DNA from: Notospermus geniculatus
Lineage: Eukaryota; Nemertea; Pilidiophora; Heteronemertea; Lineidae
NCBI GenBank assembly: GCA_002633025.1
Contig: NMRB01000519.1
Location: 193,190-257,189 of the forward strand
Reading direction: 5' to 3'
DNA length: 64,000 nucleotides
Shown here: one piece after another, positions 22,952 to 34,966 of the stretch
Layout: each line of letters starts with the position of its first letter
How positions within the stretch are numbered: position 1 is the stretch's first letter
The notes under the pieces: model-generated
Told to the model about the DNA's origin: nothing
Database searches by the model: none
The model's input: only the letters and a program-made list of their open reading frames with translations
Position numbers and translations under genes: made by a program

Positions 22952-23674
22952 TTTTACAAGTGGTCTAAAACTTTTGCAAATGACTGTACAACCCGAGTGC
23001 GATAACAAAACTGTGAATCTAAAATTTCATGAAAATCCAGCCAAACAAATGAAAGGTTTATCGCAATTTTCCAGCTCAGCACAGTCGGCTTTTTCTCCAC
23101 ATCGTCAAAGGATCAGTTGATGGCCTACGGATATTTTCGTTTCGTGATGATAGATCAGATTTTTGAGTTGTGTTTTTACGTTATGCCTCGTCTCTCGGTG
23201 AGACGTAAATCGCTGCGATAAAGTTAATGAGAAATCTCACAAGTGGATGATCTTTCGAGTGAATTTGGCTCGTTTATTCTTCTTGTTAACCTGTCTGCAC
23301 CTCAATGTTTGCAACAGAGGTATTACCACTTTGAGTCAAGAAAGCGGCAAAGTGCATGAAAACTGAAGTGATGACTTTATTTTTGTCAATTCTCGGGACA
23401 GGAGTTTGTAGCTTCATTTTATATTCAATTCAGAAAGTGTTTACGTCCTCTGGGGTTAGTGTTGTGTAAAATGTACTACGCTCTGTCTGAATACATTGTC
23501 ATATTGTGGGGAAATTTGTAAATAAGATTTTTATGTGTGTTAAGGGAGATTGAGTTCATGTAGTTTGTAATTTGTAATTTGTATCCTCTTTTCATTTTGT
23601 ATGTTATATTTTGTATGCACTTTATTGTCGTTTGCACCAATGTGAACTACTATTTTACACGGTGACAATAAAGA

Positions 23675-23696
23675 ATTATTATTATTATTATTATTA
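23675..23696. repeat. (ATT) microsatellite
   Basis: Seven or so ATT units following CAATAAAGA, resembling the 3' tail of a retroposon. Confidence 0.8.
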
Positions 23697-23825
23697 CATG
23701 TATTTGGATAAATTTAATGAACTGCAGGAAGGATCCAGAGGATCCAAGAAAATCTGGGCTGTCAAATGAGTACCGAATCCAAAACGGGCGCTTGAACCTG
23801 GAACCTGAGAGGTGACAGGCGCTGA

Positions 23826-24113
23826 AGCCACAATGGTGTAGTGGTTCGGGCCTCCGACTAGCGGTCAGAGGATCCTGGGTTCGAATCCCGCTGCTCGCGT
23901 GAGACTTTGGGCAAGTCTCTTTGCCTCACTGGCCTCTCTCCACCCAGGTGTATAAATGGGTACCGGTCAGAAATGTTCAATTGTAGTGCTGAATGAACAG
24001 CTCATCTGAGTTCTACTGAAAGGTTTCAGGACAGACTGGGGCTAAAGTGTAAAGTCAGATGACCTCTCTACCATTGTTGATATCAGACTATAAACCCAAA
24101 CTTTAACCTTTTT
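23826..24113 (+). mobile_element. SINE-B (tRNA-headed, CORE/Meta-like body)
   Basis: Head AATGGTGTAGTGGTTCGGGC, B box GGGTTCGAATCCC, then GGGCAAGTCTCTTTGCCTCA and CACCCAGGTGTATAAATGGG, ending ACTATAAACCCAAACTTTAA. Other copies: 29706-30001, 30698-30925, 34682-34966. Confidence 0.85.
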
Positions 24114-24503
24114 TTAAAACTCTGACAGTATTTTTGTGGTACTCATTCTGCCGTTTCTAAGGGGTTAAGTTCAGCCAAAGACGGCCAAACCCGGGTAGCT
24201 TTCAGAGGATTTTATCAAAAGATGACCTCGTGTTGCCCCCTTTTATCTTGAGAAAGATCGATAGGCCCCCAGAGCCGTGATCAATACCCTCCCTGGCGTC
24301 GGGGGAATCTACCTGGCGACTTAATCGCTGTCCTATCTCAGGTTTTCTACCCACACGACCAGAGCCTGAGAGAAACGTCAGTCATAAATTTGATTTAGAA
24401 CTGACGCTTATCTTCTACGACTCTATCGTGAAACCATGAGTGGTCTCGCACACTGGGTAACGCCTAGTGGAACTGATATGGTACGTTTTCCTAGTAATAC
24501 AGC

Positions 24504-24640
24504 AGGAGCAGATCCAGGATTTGGGAAGAGGGGGCACCCTGTGCTAGGAACATTGAAATTTGCTCCCAATTCCAGGATTTTCACAGTTAATTTTACAGGG
24601 GAGGCGCGCGCCTGGTGTGCCCCATCTGGATCCACGTCTG
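24504..24640. mobile_element. GGATCC-type MITE
   Basis: Ends AGCAGATCCAGGATTTGGG / TCTGGATCCACGTCTG. Confidence 0.65.
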
Positions 24641-24653
24641 ATACAGTATAGTA

Positions 24654-24840
24654 TTTGTATGTTTCCATCAGAACCGAAGCCAAGGCATTATTGGCCCTGG
24701 TAAGTATGGAAGAGGCCATCTCAATCTACTCATGTTCCTCACTTGGATGGGGTCTTTTACTTGCCCTTGGAAACGAAGAAGGTACAAGGCACAACACCTT
24801 TCTGTTCCATGCGACGGACGCGAAGAGCCAGAGAGCCTAG
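24654..24840 (-). mobile_element. SINE-A fragment
   Basis: Minus-strand SINE-A tail and body (ATTGGCCCTGGTAAGTATGG, CACTTGGATGGGGTCTTT). The head is missing. Confidence 0.8.
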
Positions 24841-24892
24841 CGACCTGCCACTTCGCTTTGCCACTAGAAAGTGGCAAATTCTCGTTCTATCA

Positions 24893-25312
24893 TGAAACCA
24901 CTCACACTTGACACTAGATGGCGTTATCTTCTATAACACCACTAGCGCAGGTGCTAGGTTTCCATCTTGAAAGTAGTGCAGATTACTACATTTTGGTAAA
25001 GGTTTTTAACCATCGTGAACAGGCCAGCCGTGTCACCGCCAACCCAGTGGCATCTACGCTAAATGATAGATGATGTTGAAAAGTGGTGCTGTTGGGTTCA
25101 AGGCGAATATTTTCAGACTAAAAGGACTTCGTGTTGATAACAAGTGGTATTAGAAATGAACTGAATACTAATTAGGAAGAATTGTGCGATTAGGCCGACC
25201 GAACTATTTCTACATGCGCGCCGGCAAAAATCCAAAATGGCGGCCTTCCACCTACGCTAGTGGTGAAATGAGGCACGATATTTCGCCGCTAGTGTCAAGT
25301 GTGGAAACCACT
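24893..25312. mobile_element. MITE with CACTTGACACTAG ends
   Basis: Ends GAAACCACTCACACTTGACA / GTGTCAAGTGTGGAAACC, about 420 bp, with extra CACTAGCG words inside. Confidence 0.7.
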
Positions 25313-25773
25313 TTGGTCAAAGTGGTCAAACAGCAAAAATGAATGGGTTGGACAGGAGACCAGTCTTATCACATTGGTTCCTCATTCAGCCACCAGGGGG
25401 TACTGCGACATACCTCATGCACAGTGGCACTTTAAAGATCTCAACATGATAAACGGTATCTTCTTGTATTAGGCTACACAACAAGTATGGCTTTCTCACG
25501 CCGTTTTTTCTCGCGAAACCCTATGAACGACGCTATATCACGAGTCTTAGATATGGCTGTGACTCATGACGACTTTTTTAGACAGAATACGGTATTTTTG
25601 GAATGCGTACATTCAACGAAATCTTTGTTTTTATCTCAGAAAGAATGATTTTCTTGGGGGATTTCGAAACATCGAGGGAAGTTGACCTTATCATTATATA
25701 CATCAAAGACACATATGATTTTGAAGTATCTTCCCAACGAAATATAAAGAAATTCAAAGGATGTATAATATGT

Positions 25774-25952
25774 ACTGTGGAACCTCTCTTAAGTGGACAC
25801 CTCTGCCAGGAGGACACCACTCTATTAAGGACACCAAAGTTTAGTCCCATATTGGTCCCTTCTGTTCATTTTGACCTCTGTAATCAGGACACCTCTCAAT
25901 TAAGGACAGCATCGACCCGCCCGTAGGTGTCCTTAATAGAAAGGTTCCACTG
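25774..25952. mobile_element. CAGTGGAACCTC MITE, copy 1
   Basis: Ends ACTGTGGAACCTCTCTTAA / TTAATAGAAAGGTTCCACTG. 179 bp, directly abutting copy 2. Confidence 0.8.
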
Positions 25953-26131
25953 CAGTGGAACCTCCCTTAGCAGACACCTCTGCCAGGAGGACACCTCTCT
26001 ATTAAGGACACCAAAATTTAGTCCCAAATTGACCATTTCTATTCATTTTGACCTCTGTAATCAGGACACGTCTCAATTCAGGACAGCATTTGTCAGGCCC
26101 AAATGTGTCCTTAATAGAGAGGTTCCAACTG
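25953..26131. mobile_element. CAGTGGAACCTC MITE, copy 2
   Basis: 179 bp, same length as copy 1 and highly similar. Ends CAGTGGAACCTCCCTTAG / TTAATAGAGAGGTTCCAACTG-like (21st base omitted here). Confidence 0.8.
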
Positions 26132-26437
26132 TATGGCTTTCATAACATCAAACACACACCTACATCTCGGTACTTATTGGATGCTATGTCTTTAATCTGA
26201 GATTGACTTTTCTCAGCACCCGCTGACTTTTCTCAGCACCCGCTCAGCACTGGCATTTTATGCAGGACGATACTGAAATAATCAGTACTGAATATCACTC
26301 AGAAGCATCTTGAAATATCATATTTTCGAGGAAAACGGCCGCCCTATCGTTACTGGCGTTTGTTTTCGCTTTTTGCCAACACGTGCACTGCTGGCAAAGT
26401 TCCATCTCCAAAATTAGCCAAAATATTCACACCAATA

Positions 26438-26828
26438 GACAAATCCCAAATTGACGAAAAGAAAGATCTGGGCCCAGTTGCACAAAGAATCTTAAGTCTA
26501 AGAAAAAACTTAAGTCTGAAATGAAGTCATCTGATTTGCTGAAACCTGGTCACATGATGACTTAAGTCAAACTTTAGACTTAAGATTCTTTGTGAAACTG
26601 GGCCCTGCACACTTCCGCCGAAATCGTAAACAGAACATCGGTCTGACAGTGAATGACGTGACGCAGAGAACCCCATGACCATGTGACGACAGTGAGTTCG
26701 ACGACGTTGCGTCAGAGTCGACCACTGCTGAATCATGGATTGCGTCACGTCAGCTGGTTTCAGGTCGAGGTTGTGTTTACGATTTCGGCGGAAGTGCGCA
26801 GATCTGCGAATTTGGGATTTGTCTATTG
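26438..26828. mobile_element. Foldback element with nested MITE
   Basis: Outer ends CAATAGACAAATCCCAAATT / AATTTGGGATTTGTCTATTG. Inner arms CTTCCGCCGAAATCGTAAAC pair with GTTTACGATTTCGGCGGAAG. Relative at 3315-3525 lacks the insert. Confidence 0.8.
26470..26605. mobile_element. 136-bp GGGCCCAGTT MITE, copy 1 (nested)
   Basis: Ends GGGCCCAGTTGCACAAAGAA / TTCTTTGTGAAACTGGGCCC. An inverted copy of exactly equal length is at 46856-46991. Confidence 0.85.
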
Positions 26829-28675
26829 ACTGGTACATGCACTGCTGTGTTCATAGAAGTGAAATGTGCATTTAGGTCCAGAAACTAAAGTGTTGATCTC
26901 AACTAGAAAGTGCCTGAGGAAGACCCCGGTTAGGGTCGAAAAATTTGCGAGATTTGGAGACAACTTTATGTTTAATATCTGACATGTACAGTACGTTGCA
27001 CAATTGACCTACCTTTATCCACGTACCTTCCGCATACATCACCAGACCTGCCTACCCTACTTTTTTCCTCAGAGTACCAGGACTTATAAAAGTGTATTCT
27101 TGAGCTTTTTTGAGTATTTCAACTGTGATGCAAGACTTGTATTTTGGAAGGAAGTGTATTGTTTGGTATTCAGAGTATTTTCGAAATATCGATATATAAT
27201 CACCAAACTATGACAAAGTGATGGGATTTGCTGACAAAGTGATGGGATTTGCTTTATGAAGTAAACAGATGTGTACATCAGGCTACCTTTGCTACCACTG
27301 GATGACTGTGGTAGTGAAGGGGTTAATTTCGTTTCACCATGCAGTATAGATACATTCCCAGTCAAATATTTTATTTCCATCAGCCATAGGTTTTAATTTC
27401 CCGCCAAAAGTAGAGCCACGTGCTGACCGAATCAACTTAGACCTACCGGTAGCGCGCTGATCATCCCGGAGCATTGGCACTGCCAGCAGATGAGAGCTGA
27501 TCGCGTGCTATCCATTCTATATGAGGGAGTTTCACGGGACACCACCATCTTACACTAGTGGGGAGCTTGAAACACTTGGTTCATTGAAACCGGCGGGAAT
27601 GTGTGCGATCAGGCGATATACGGACGGAACTCTCATTTACACCAAAGTGCAAAGGGGATCAAGGCTCAATATAGGCGGGCACACGACTTTCAAACAGGTT
27701 GAAATTGATAAAAACATGCATTTTTTGGCGTACTTTATTGAAGAAAAAAAACGTATTTTAGAAACAGACTAGAGCGTATAATTCTACCGGAAATCGTACA
27801 GCGTACTGCGGCCGTTTTTGGCGTACAAAATACGCCGAAACCGTATGGGTAGGCAGGTCTGCATCACGCGGAAAGTATGCTTCAGTTCACTGCGTATGGT
27901 ATGGGCACGTCACGCGTCTTTTCTGCGTCACGTCAACGCACCACACGGGGGAATGACGTTACGTCTTCATTGCGTGCCTTCCATGACGGCGTGCGACGTC
28001 CTCGGAAGATACGAGTACGGTACACGCATGACGCTGCATGTGGTACGCGGATGGTGCACGGCGTGGATGGGAGATAAATTGTGCAACGTACTGTATATTT
28101 CTGAGAAAAGGAAGACATATATGGCATGTATGGTAGTGGATGGAATGAATGATGTACCCTCCCTGAATGGTGAGTGTGGCGCTTGAAGGCTTCTTTCAAA
28201 CTCATTTCTGAGTCAATTATCCTGTATCTGAGAGTCCAAGATTATTTCTTTGAAGTTTGGTCTATTGATGGCTTTTGATTGATTGTAAGCCGCAGGGGAG
28301 CCATCCTCCCATAGCAGGGCTTTGGTCGTACGCCTCTTCATACATTCGGAGTGTGTGTGGATGATGAGGAGTGAGGTACACCTCTGGTTGGGAGGATGGA
28401 TGGAGCATGATGGAGAAGTTACAGAAGGCCATCCGACTCGTGTCCACCAGGCATGCCAGGCTGTGGTTGCGATTCTTGATTGAGTTGCATTGAACGCCCT
28501 GGAGCTACATTTGTACTATACGGCGTGGCTTAACCCACTGGCTGTGGAGGATTATCTTCATAAAACCTTGCAAGGCTTAGTTACCTCAAAGGCCTAAATG
28601 TCTTCTAATCCTATGGAACAGGGTACCCAGTATCTAGGCTAATGGGTACATGTAAGAAGGGTCAGGAGTTAGGGC
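26829..28675. other. No gene recognised
   Basis: Open frames on both strands overlap in several frames and have no recognisable domains. CpG-containing TACGG words around 27.8-28.1 kb suggest a decayed element. Nothing else seen. Confidence 0.4.
27212..27255. repeat. Short tandem duplication
   Basis: GACAAAGTGATGGGATTTGC occurs twice in a row. Confidence 0.85.
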
Positions 28676-28860
28676 TAAAGCATGTAGCACACTGGCCGCC
28701 AACTTCGGCATCCAGAGGCGTTTTTTCGACGACAATGTCCGAACGCCAGAAAAATCCGTGCTCTCACCAGGATCCACTGGCAGCCAACTCTGGCGTCGAG
28801 AGGCATCCAGTTGAACGCTTCTGGATGCCAGATTTGGCGGCCAGTGTGCTGCTAGCTTTA
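28676..28860. mobile_element. MITE with CACACTGGCCGCCAA ends
   Basis: Ends TAAAGCATGTAGCACACTGG / CCAGTGTGCTGCTAGCTTTA plus inner GGCATCCAGAGGCG / CTTCTGGATGCC pairing. Confidence 0.8.
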
Positions 28861-28957
28861 GCGGTTGGGGTTAGAACTAGGAGGGGGAGAAAACTTCTTC
28901 TTGCCAGCGATGCTCGCCCAGTATCCAAGAACCCCAAAACTGATATCACCCAGTCTA

Positions 28958-29231
28958 TTTGATTTTTCCATCAGGGCCGAAGCCACAGCATTATTGGCCC
29001 TGGTGAGTACAGAAGAGGCCATCTAAAGCTACTCTGATGTTCCTCACTTGGATGGGATCTTTTACTTGCCCTTGCAAAGGCACAAGGTACAAGTCACCAC
29101 AGCTTACTGTCCTATGTGACGGACGTGAAGAGCCAGGAATGAAATCCCATATGGCCAGGCTAGATTCAAACCCGGGACCTGCTGCTTGCTGAGTGGACGT
29201 GATAACCACTCGGCTATCAACAGCAAAAACA
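28958..29231 (-). mobile_element. Near full-length SINE-A, inserted in repeat X
   Basis: Minus strand from tail (TTTTTCCATCAGGGCCGAAG) through B box (complement TTCAAACCCGGG) to head (GATAACCACTCGGCTATCA). The least damaged copy and best reference in the window. Confidence 0.9.
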
Positions 29232-29705
29232 TCCATTGCGTCAGCAAGTAGATCGCTTGCGATATCACCGAGTGTGCTACTGGCTTACAGCAACATTCGC
29301 CCGGACAATAATTCCCGCATCTTTTCGCAATAATCCACCGTTTTTCACCATATTGTCACGTGAAGCTGCAAAACCTGGACATTGGCGATAGGACATACTT
29401 CATCTCTGCGATACGGCTTCCATTCTCTCTGCGACGAGAAAAAGAGAATCTTGCACAATGCAGACACTGATGAAATGGCTGTTCTCGTGAAAAATTGCCG
29501 GGAATGAGCCAAGAGATGTTTTGCATAGGATTCCTATTTCTGTGCTGAGATTTGCGACATGTCATGATAAAGAACATCCACAATGAATAGTTCTAAATAA
29601 ATGCAGCCACCACAGAAAGGTTATTGGTTCAACTTCTAGTTGTCAGCTTGTTCATCAATAGCTACGTCGGTTACACTTGTTGAAAATACCCGTGTTTTCC
29701 ATGTC

Positions 29706-30001
29706 AAAGTTAAAAAAGTTAAAGTTTGGGTTTATAGTCTGATATCAACAACGGTAGAGGTGTCATCCTACTTCACACTTTAACCCCAGTCTATCCTGAA
29801 ACCTTTCAGTAGAACTCAGATGAGCTGCTCATTCAGCGCTACAATCTGAGCATTTCCGACCGGTACCCATTTATACACCTGGGTGGAGAGAGGCCAGTAA
29901 GGCAAAGAGACTTGCCCAAAGTCTCACGCCAGCAGCAGGATTCGAACCCGGGATCCTCTGACCGCTAGTCGGAGGCCCGAACCACTACACCACCGTGGCT
30001 C
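29706..30001 (-). mobile_element. SINE-B copy
   Basis: Full-length minus-strand match to 23826-24113, from AAAGTTTGGGTTTATAGTCTG to ACTACACCACCGTGGC (first word shortened to its diagnostic part TTTGGGTTTATAGTC). Confidence 0.85.
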
Positions 30002-30290
30002 CCCGTGTGAACGAAAAGCCAGTCGAGAGGTCACACTACTACATTATAGTTAAGTAACCGGGCGACAGGTGCGCTGCATGCACTGACTCTTCGGTCATTT
30101 CTGTATTGGCACACATTGTTGTGTGAAAACGACGTCACATAATGGCTACGCCATCTTTAGCCGTGCTAAAAACTAACGAAAACACGGGGATTTCGAAAAG
30201 CATGGCGAGGTTGCCGTGTTCCAAGAACCCGTGTTTTTCAGACACGGGTTTCTTGAAGCCTGGCAATTCATAGGTGTGACCAGGAATTTT

Positions 30291-30700
30291 AAAGGGACCC
30301 AATAGTCAGCTAGCTATTAGGACCATATCACAGGGTTTCTGCCAGCGGGGGGTACGGGGGGTACAAATCTCCCCCATGGCTTGAAGTAGGGGGGTATGTA
30401 CCCCCCTTCTATCTGCTGAGCAATGCAGATTTATGCCAAATATCAGGAAAATGCATTTTCAGGGCTTAAAAAAGCAAATTTTTCTGAGAGAGGTCCCCGG
30501 AGCCCCGCCTGAGGGTGCTTGTGACGCCGCACAAGCTATTGTACCCCCTTCTTTCAATTTCTGGCGGAAACCCTGTATCAGTGCGGTCACTTCATCACAG
30601 GCATGACAGGTGGCACTAGCAACTGACAACCTACAGATTTTGGCTGAAATGTTGCATGTTTAGTGTATTTTACTTGCAATACATGTCAATGTGAGGTGTC
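30291..30700. repeat. AAGGGACCC repeat with nested CAGGGTTTCTGCC element
   Basis: Left part 30291-30334 and right part 30577-30700 match 32708-32850 (GCAACTGACAACCTAC, TGTTTAGTGTATTTTACTTG). The middle is an insert. Confidence 0.7.
30335..30576. mobile_element. CAGGGTTTCTGCC MITE with TATCA duplication
   Basis: Ends CAGGGTTTCTGCCAG / CTGGCGGAAACCCTG. TATCA precedes and follows it. The uninterrupted site is seen at 32708-32850. Confidence 0.75.
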
Positions 30701-30925
30701 ATTTAACCCCAGTCTATCCTGAAACCTTTCAGTAGAACTCAGATGAGCTGCTCATTCAGCGCTACAATCGAGCATTTCCGACCGGTACCCATTTATACAC
30801 CTGGGTGGAGAGAGGCCGGTAAGGCATAGAGACTTGCCCAAAGTCTCACGCCACAGTGGGATTCGAACCCAGGACCCTTGACCTTTAGTCGGAGACCCCG
30901 AACCACACACCACCGTCAGGCGCGA
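30698..30925 (-). mobile_element. SINE-B copy, truncated
   Basis: Minus-strand match lacking the distal tail. Contains TACCCATTTATACACCTGGG and the B-box complement GGGATTCGAACCC. Confidence 0.8.
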
Positions 30926-31081
30926 ATCCAAGAGGGAGCGCACCCGATGCACACACCATTTCAGCCACAAATCTGTAAAGTCAACTATGAAATTTGGAGC
31001 AAATCATTGAAATTCACTGCAGATTCATGTTTCTAGCGCACCCCCCCCCCTCTTTTCCGAAATCGTGGATCCGCCCCTGAC
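30917..31081. mobile_element. GGATCC-type MITE adjoining SINE-B
   Basis: Ends CAGGCGCGAATCCAAGAGG / CGTGGATCCGCCCCTGA. It truncates the head of the neighbouring SINE-B. Confidence 0.65.
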
Positions 31082-31694
31082 CATGGTTCCAAAGCTGTCA
31101 ACTGCATTGTGACCGCCGCCGGTATCGAGCCAACGGCAAGTCTGGTGATTACAGAATTAAATGGCAATTCCATTAGGGGAACATAACTCTGTCAATATTT
31201 GTGGTGAGGTATTAGGTGTCGGTCCAAACGCCTCGGAGCGTACGACGCATTTTAGAACATTTCGCCGAGACGCAAATGATGCCTAAAACGATTTGCTGAG
31301 ATTACTAAAGGTTAAGTCTCAATTTTCAACATGATGGAAAGTTCTCGTACAAAACAGATAAAGTTTGAGAATGAAATGGTAAGGACTGTGTGCTCACCAC
31401 CTCATATAAATACTTGTGATATTCAATGGGGAGCCTAAAGCTACGAGCACACCGAAAACAGGTCCTATACAATGGACGCCTTTTGTATAGGAAATTGATG
31501 AGGACTGGGATGTCAGTTTCATTTCAATAGTTTTAACCAAGTCCACAGTCTCGGACGTGACATTTTTTCACTTATTCAGTGCTGTTTTGGAATTTTGGAA
31601 CCACAGAAAGACGTAACACCCTGTATCATGTCAGGTTCTTGTCCTTCTATGCCCCTGGTATGAATTAAGTTCGTTGTGATTCATAATTAACTAC

Positions 31695-31770
31695 TGCACT
31701 GTTTGCTAATTAGTTGCATCATGGATGTGACATGTGATGTCACATCTGTGACTAATTAGCAAACAGTGCA
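31695..31770. mobile_element. 76-bp hairpin
   Basis: TGCACTGTTTGCTAATTAGT pairs with ACTAATTAGCAAACAGTGCA. The interior contains GATGTGACATGTGATGTCAC. Confidence 0.75.
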
Positions 31771-32290
31771 CTAATAATGAAGTGCATGTATAAAAATATC
31801 ACGAATTTGACCGTGGACTTGCCCCACTAGTGACACCTACTGAGGCAGTGGGCTATGGTCCCCAATGGAATTACTATATCATAGCAACGTATCAAAGTAT
31901 GTTGGTCTTCGAGGTCATCTCATCTGATCTTAGGGTGTACATGTGCACAAAGTTTGGTGTGTAAATAGTTATGATATGTTTGTTCTCAAATAAATCAAAA
32001 CTGAAAGATCATCTTTCAGATACCATCAAAGGTTGCTGAACAGGTCTTGTAAGAGTTAATTCACCAATCTATCCAATAATAACACAAGCACAGGTGGTTG
32101 TAAACTTACCACCCCAACACAAGGAAAAAGCAGGAAAAACTTATTTTGTCTGCACACGATGTTGGATTGTTGTTGCTGCACGTTGGCAGAATTGTTATTT
32201 TAACCCATTTGCACTGCAGCAAGTTCTCATTCTGTGGATATAAACATTTTTAACCCTAAGGATTAATGTTCCCGGTCCCCTAATTCAAAG

Positions 32291-32487
32291 TGGCTGTTCA
32301 TTTTCGTCACTTGAGGAATCCTGAGTTGTGATCCTTGGGAAAACGGAAAAAGATGCACTTGTAAATTGCAGGGATTATTTGTTGTGCTGTACAGAATAAT
32401 CGCTGCAATTTGCAGCTTCATAGCTTTCTCCATTTTCTCAAGGATCACAACTCATGAGATTCCTGAATTGATGAAAATGAACAGTCC
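32291..32487. mobile_element. Foldback MITE, copy 2
   Basis: Same family and length as 22755-22951. One AAATGATCC-type segment is in the opposite orientation, as expected for a near-palindrome. Confidence 0.8.
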
Positions 32488-32528
32488 TTTCACAGCCACA
32501 AAATGTATTGTATGTAGGCTACCACCGA

Positions 32529-32694
32529 ATAGGAGCTGTCAGTGAGTTGACCAATAGGTGTCACCACGGCCCTCAAAGCATATAGCGGACCCATTCATTC
32601 TTGATTGAGCACCAATCACGTGGATTTTCCTTTGTATTGCCCGCTAGAACTTTGCTGCCATCTTTTGGCAATACGCGCAGCTGACTGCTCCTAT
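32529..32694. mobile_element. ATAGGAGCTGTCAG element, copy 1
   Basis: Ends ATAGGAGCTGTCAG / CTGACTGCTCCTAT. About 80-90 percent similar to 44927-45098. Confidence 0.75.
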
Positions 32695-33143
32695 TATATG
32701 TGGTTTATTAAAGGGACCCTGTATTATTACGCTCATATCAGTGTGGTCACCTCATCACAGGTGGCGCTAGCAACTGACAACCTACGGATTTTGACTCAAA
32801 TGTTGATGTTTAGTGTATTTTACTTGCAATACATGTCAGAGTTAGATTCTCATGCCAACTGATCGGTGTAATGAGCACATCAAAATGCCAATAAGAAGGT
32901 TCCCTCTACCGGGCGCCTTTAAAATGAGTTGAGTTTTTTGCACATTCTCCTGGAAAATATCAGTCAAAATAACATATCACTGGATACCATGTGCCTGAAA
33001 GAAAGTCACAGTTGTACACGTAACATAACCAGGGTTTCTGCCAGAAATATTTTTGAGGGTACTCATTTCTTAAAAATCAGCAAAAACCCCATGAAATTAC
33101 CCGGTAAAGAAAATGGCCCTTTTCTGTTCCTTTGAGGGTACTC

Positions 33144-34174
33144 GATAATAAACAAGAAGTCAATCTCCAGAATTCACGAATTTTCGACCCCAACTGGGGT
33201 CTTTTTCAAGTGGAACTTTACAATCTGAAACTCTAGAAAAGAAACTCAGGGCCATATTCATAAAGGGTGTTTTTCTCTTAGACGCGACTAACTACCAAAA
33301 ACGCTGACTAAACAGGGGATAATCGCACGTTCAAGTTAGACAGCATTTCATAAAGAGTGATTAGATCAAGAGACGTTTAACCAACGTACAAAAGTAGACA
33401 CCCGCGTGCAAATAACAAAAGAAATGTTAAACGTCCCAAGGGGCTTGTTTATCTCGCGTACAAACTGTCATTTCGCCTTAGGCGCGCTGAAGCTTCGCAG
33501 TGAATCCACTCCGTATCCTCGAATTAGGTGCAGAGGAAGCATGGGAAGAGGCAGAACGAAGGAAGCCTGTTGATTTGCGTGTTTTTACAGATCATACAAA
33601 TCCAGGAATCACTTGCGACAGCATCCAATGCCACTTGCTTCTTCTGATTGGCTGTAGCATCTGAACGTTTGTTTTCAATCACATCTTTCCGGATGTTTCA
33701 GCCTCAATTAGCCACATCCGCTGATTGGCTGCAAAATTGTCACAAAGCCTAGTTCATACTTCGACGCAAAACCATCGACGTCCGACGCGCAATCAAAAGC
33801 TGTGCCATGATGCATGACCAGGACCTTTGTTCTGACATGTTACGTACTTCGTTACATGATCTTTCAGTGATTGGGGAATGCCCGCAGCAAGAAAATCGGT
33901 GATCAAGCGGGAAGTTAGACGCGGACAGATAAACGGCCGATCATCTCTTGTTGTGAATTGCGATCATCAAGGGTGTTTATCCACACGCGTACAAACCTGG
34001 TTTAACCAGCGTACAAAAGTTATCCGCGTCTAGGCTAATCGCGCGATGATCACCCTTTATGAATACGGCCCTCAGTCTTTTCTAGAGTTTCAGATTGTAA
34101 AGTTCCACTTGAAAAAGACCCCGGTTGGGGTCGAAAATTCGTGAATTCTGGAGATTGACTTCTTGTTTATTATC
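33144..34174. mobile_element. Foldback layer with about 103-bp arms
   Basis: Arms 33144-33247 and 34073-34174 (GATAATAAACAAGAAGTCAA / TTGACTTCTTGTTTATTATC and on to GAGTTTCAGATTG) pair almost completely. The arms alone would make a 206-bp palindrome; its centre is occupied by 33248-34072. Confidence 0.8.
33248..34072. mobile_element. Innermost element, 825 bp
   Basis: Ends AGGGCCATATTCATAAAGGG / CCCTTTATGAATACGGCCCT. Interior non-coding; 33747-33910 is shared with 36112-36290 (AGCCTAGTTCATACTTCGAC). Confidence 0.75.
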
Positions 34175-34681
34175 ATTTAGTGTGTCAATTTTGTGCTTTT
34201 TGTACCTTGGATTTTGAGGGTACTCGCATAGTAAACTGAGTACCCTCTGGCGAAAACACTGAACTCAGTCAGAAATAGACACACAAATCATGTCCGTGTG
34301 CACCAGTCCGATTTATGCTATTGAACCCAAGGGGTTATATATCAGTTACTGGTAACCACAATGATGTACCCACGGGGCCATGAATGATAACCACACTGCC
34401 ATGACTGCCACCAACAATTCTGATTTGGTGTATGGAGCTATGAGCACATTGTTGACAACTCCATCAGCGAGTAATTTGCAGCCGGTGGGATTTTATCATA
34501 TTTGGTATTAGTGGGGTGAAAGACGGCAAAAAAATGAGATTTTTTGTTGCTTTCTAAAGAAATCTGTTCAAAATACAGTGACGATGCCAAGTGTGTGCTG
34601 GACAGCGATGCCTGGAATCCTCTCACGAGCGATGTTCACCCATTGTAAAACAATACCAAAGCTGATATTGCCTATAGTCAA

Positions 34682-34966
34682 AAAGTTAAAGTTAAAGATT
34701 GGGTTTATAGTCTGATATCAACAACGGTAGAGACCTGGTGTCATCCGACTTTACACCTTGACCTGAAACCTTTCAGTAGAACTCAGATGAGCTGCTCATT
34801 CAGCGCTACAATCCGAGCATTTCCGACCGGTACCCACTTATACACCTGGGTGGGGAGAGGCCAGTGAGGCAAAGAGACTTGCCCAAAGTCTCGCCACAGT
34901 GGGATTCAAACCCGGGACCCTCTGACCGCTAGTCGCAGGCCCGAACCACTACATCACCGTGGCTCC
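34682..34966 (-). mobile_element. SINE-B copy inserted in repeat X
   Basis: Minus-strand SINE-B from GGGTTTATAGTCTGATATC to ACTACATCACCGTGGCTCC. Confidence 0.85.

Larger units (their letters stand above)
33027..34262. mobile_element. Triple nested element, outermost layer
   Basis: Outer ends AGGGTTTCTGCCAGAAATAT and GAGTACCCTCTGGCG with TTTTGAGGGTACTCG repeated on both sides of the next layer. Confidence 0.6.
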
